Assembly (NCBI RefSeq): GCF_024323335.1
Contig: NC_066581.1
Span: forward strand, 227,866,539-227,930,538
Direction of reading: 5' to 3'
DNA length: 64,000 nucleotides
Origin: Lathyrus oleraceus
Lineage: Eukaryota; Streptophyta; Magnoliopsida; Fabales; Fabaceae
The translations under genes were made by a program, and so were the position numbers. The notes under the pieces are model-generated. The model had not been told where the DNA came from. It did not search any database and was given only the letters and a program-made list of their open reading frames with translations. Position 1 is the stretch's first letter. Each line of letters starts with the position of its first letter. Positions 61,591-64,000 of the stretch are shown here, piece by piece.

Positions 61591-62664
61591 TACGCACACA
61601 CACACACACACACATACACACACACACATACACACACATACACACACACACACACACACACTTGAAACCTCTTTTTTTTATCTATCAAATAACTTCAAAT
61701 TATTTTCAAATCTGAGCCAAGTGATTAAGATAGCGCCATCCTTCTTTTTGAAGCATTTTTGAACTAACCAATCGATTACAACCTTAAAACAATCAATGGA
61801 AGATATTTTTGAACTACCCAATAAATTAGGACCTTAAGACAATAAATTGGAATATTTTTTAAAATAACCAACTAATCTATTGGACCTTAAGCCAATCGAT
61901 AGGAAGATGCCCAAACGATTAACTAATCGATTAGGACAATGTATTAATGACTGGTAACAACTTCATATCCAAACTTTCCATGTTGGACTTGCTAATCGAT
62001 CAAAAATGATTTATCTAATCAATTAGAGATTTATGCCAATCGATTAGATCACTAATTTGGCCCATGGTTTATTTCCTTTTTCAATCTTTCTTTCTCCTAT
62101 ACAAAAGAGGGTCACCTTTTCTTTATTACACACCAATTCCCGAAGTTTTACATGTGAGGAAGAACTTGTTTGAGTGAAGTTCCCTTTTGATTACTTTCAA
62201 GAGTGCGATACTCTTGAAGAATAAAATATGGTTCTTGAGATTAACCAATCTTAAAATCTCTATTTGGTTCTTGAGATTAGGCTGAGAAGTCTCTATTTTG
62301 ATTATTATTTTAGCTTGGGTAAAAGCTTCTTGTTTGATTGTGGATAAGCCATTGTAAAGACCAGCTTGTATCAAAAGGTTTATGGGTATAACTTGTAAAA
62401 GCTCATAGTTTTAGTAAAAATCTCAAGATCTCTTAGAGACAAGACTAGGCCAATGTTCGGCCAAACCTGGACAACTCTCTGGTGCAATCTCTCTAACCCT
62501 TACTCTCTCCTTTTCCTTCTACTTATCATTTGTTTTTGTTTCTGCTGTCATTTGCTCTCAAAAAATATATTAACACCATCTTAATCGAGAAAAGTATAAA
62601 AGCAATTGTGAATTTTAAATACCACAATTCACCCCCTCTCGTGCTTGAAGTCACTTGTCCAACA
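61146..62664 (+). repeat. copia 3' LTR (about 1519 bp)
   Basis: It starts TGTTGATCTATGTGC right after the polypurine tract. The proposed end is CACTTGTCCAACA at 62664, giving TGTTG / CAACA inverted ends; sequence right of it belongs to another repeat. The LTR contains a (CT)n tract (61480-61531), a mostly CA array (61532-61661), then many ATCGATTGG/CCAATCGAT words. The end position is supported by the inverted ends only. Confidence 0.65.
61480..61661. repeat. Compound (CT)n-(CA)n microsatellite inside the 3' LTR
   Basis: About 26 CT units followed by about 65 CA-type units interrupted by CG and TA. It corresponds to the CA array at 58469 in the truncated 5' copy. Confidence 0.95.
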
Positions 62665-62800
62665 ATGCTAACCTTGCAATTCCACCGCGTTGGAAGCTCA
62701 GATTCACCGTAATCCTCTGCAATCACTGATTCACCATTCATTTTTAGTTCCGCAATGAAATAGTAACCAACGTGGAACTTGAGATTTTTTAACGCTACCA
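62665..62800 (+). repeat. gypsy LTR tail and primer-binding region
   Basis: ATGCTAACCTTGCAATTCC, CAGATTCACCGTAATCCTCTG, CTGATTCACCATTC and TTAGTTCCGCAA match 56880-56985 at about 70-75%. The following AACCAACGTGGAACTTGAG resembles the GGAACCTGAG part of Tat-type primer binding sites. No gag follows. Confidence 0.5.
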
Positions 62801-62984
62801 TTTGTCTCTGATTTCTATCGTTTACATATCACTATAAGAATGTATTCAACACTGATATCTAAATAGAGATTGATAGTATATAAAAGGATCAATATCAATG
62901 ACTTTTCTAATAACTAAGTAACTAATGATGATATTATTTCGATATGGAGAAACTTTCTTGTCAAATTTAGATTATAACATTCCT

Positions 62985-64000
62985 TTAAACTTCTTTATAT
63001 CTGCCATGTTTTTTTTTAGATATATGCATATCATCAATATATAAGAGCAAGTATTTGTATTCAGTATTGTTTAGCCTTTTGTAATAAACACATTTATTAT
63101 GATTATTTCTCCTATAGTTAAATCTCAAAATGAATTTGTCAAACATTTTATACCATTGTCCGAGGGACTGCTTCAACCCATACAATGATCTTTTCAGCAA
63201 GCACATATGATCATCATTTCCTTTTTTCTTCAAAACCTCCAGATTGTCTCATGAAGATCTTTTTATTTATTTCCCTATGTAACAAGGTTGTCTTAAAATC
63301 CATCTGTTCAAGGCATAAACCAAACCGATTCACCATTGAAAGGATGATTCTATAGAGCAATGTTTGGCCACATGTGAAAAGATTTAACTTAAGGATGGCA
63401 ATTTGACTCATCCCCAATGGGCACCCTCAAAATTACCCATAATGGGTAGGGTAAAACCCGCAAATATGGGTATGGGCACGAGCTTAGGTAATTACCCACA
63501 AAAATATGCGGGTATGAGTGCGGGGATGGACACCTTGGTACCTACTCGAGCCCATACCCGCACAATATATGTTTATGTATTTTAATTTATATTTATATAT
63601 TTTAATTTATATTATTATATAAAAATGTATGTCTATCAATTTTAAAAAGTTTATCAATGTTAAACCATTACATATTTAATATAAGTATTTGTTTATTTCA
63701 ACAATAAATTTTTTGAAAACTTTTTAATGTTTTTAAAAACTTAAAATGACATGATATTTTATAACTTGTATATTTATTTTTAATAGGAATGCGAATAACG
63801 GGTACAGGTATGGATACTTACACACCCATAGGGAACGAGCATGGGTGCTAACTTTGGCGCCCAAGCGGGTATGAGCTCGGGTACGGGTACGAGGATTTTT
63901 TCAAATTGCGGGGATGGGGATGGGTACTATAGTATCCTGCCCATTGTCATCCCTTTAACTAAAGTTTATCATTTCCCTTTGAGTGAAACCCTTGGCCGCT
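62985..64000 (-). pseudogene. pol: copia RT fragment, split by a hAT-like element
   Basis: On the minus strand, the right edge (64000-63962) reads AKGFTQREMIN. It is interrupted by the element at 63391-63953 and continues at 63390 with RIILSMVNRFGLCLEQMDFK and FMRQSGGFEEK, then LLKRSLYGLKQSLGQWY (about 63205-63150) and KYLLLYIDDMHISKKK (near 63060-63010), with the catalytic YVDD as YIDD. It is frameshifted near 63230 and continues off the right edge. Confidence 0.8.
63391..63953. mobile_element. Small hAT-like non-autonomous element in copia RT
   Basis: The left end AAGGATGGCAATTTGACTCA and right end GGGATGACAAT (inverted) are near-matching TIRs. The flanking 8-mers TTTAACTT (63383-63390) and TTTAACTA (63954-63961) match at 7/8, fitting an 8-bp hAT target duplication. 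The interior is dominated by GGGTA/TACCC-type words and AT-rich DNA with no transposase. RT coding is continuous on either side once it is removed. Confidence 0.8.

Noticed and set aside
61449..61715. ORFs with long Ser/Leu or Cys/Val repeats
   Set aside because: They are translations of a CT/CA microsatellite, not proteins.

Overview
This is plant nuclear DNA, AT-rich and densely packed with transposable elements. I see no convincing host gene, rRNA or tRNA. The mix points to a legume, most likely a large-genome Fabeae species (pea, vetch, lentil, Lathyrus type): a Tat/Ogre-lineage Ty3/gypsy element with an ORF1 upstream of gag and an intron between protease and reverse transcriptase, an Athila/Cyclops-like gypsy element, several decayed Ty1/copia elements, and legume-type LTRs. 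The species is an inference.

Layout. 1-3.95 kb: the 5' LTR and broken gag-pol of a minus-strand copia element running off the left edge. 3.95-9.07 kb: AT-rich DNA with a likely MITE and a 1.4 kb solo LTR (7384-8758). 9.07-17.29 kb: two related gypsy LTRs in opposite orientation joined around a TA-repeat palindrome, a primer binding site, a leader with three tandem-repeat families, non-coding DNA, and the 3' part of a minus-strand gag. 17.29-32.13 kb: the centrepiece, a 14.84 kb Tat/Ogre-like element with near-identical 2.0 kb LTRs and a perfect 5-bp target duplication (GGGTC), inserted into that gag. 32.14-33.7 kb: the other side of the interrupted element (gag start, leader, primer binding site, LTR fragment), minus strand.

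33.7-36.6 kb: a decayed MULE transposase and a tRNA-derived SINE-like piece. 36.74-42.54 kb: a plus-strand copia element with both short LTRs, whose RT is split by a second copy of the solo LTR (40342-41685). 42.5-47 kb: AT-rich DNA with a MITE-like element and two long TA arrays. 47.5-55.48 kb: a minus-strand Athila/Cyclops-like element (5' LTR, gag-pro, RT-RNase H-integrase, extra downstream ORF). 56.6-58.45 kb: a gypsy LTR and gag fragment cut off at a CA microsatellite. 58.47-62.66 kb: a decayed copia element with a polypurine tract and a 1.5 kb 3' LTR. 62.99-64 kb: a minus-strand copia RT split by a small hAT-like element.

The genes do not form a cellular pathway; each group is one element's replication machinery. 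Nearly all are broken by stops, frameshifts or deletions. The exception is ORF1 of the 17.3-32.1 kb element. Its LTRs differ at only about a dozen positions plus one 8-bp repeat unit, so the insertion is young, yet gag and pol carry at least seven lesions. This suggests a copy that was already defective and was moved by proteins from another element.
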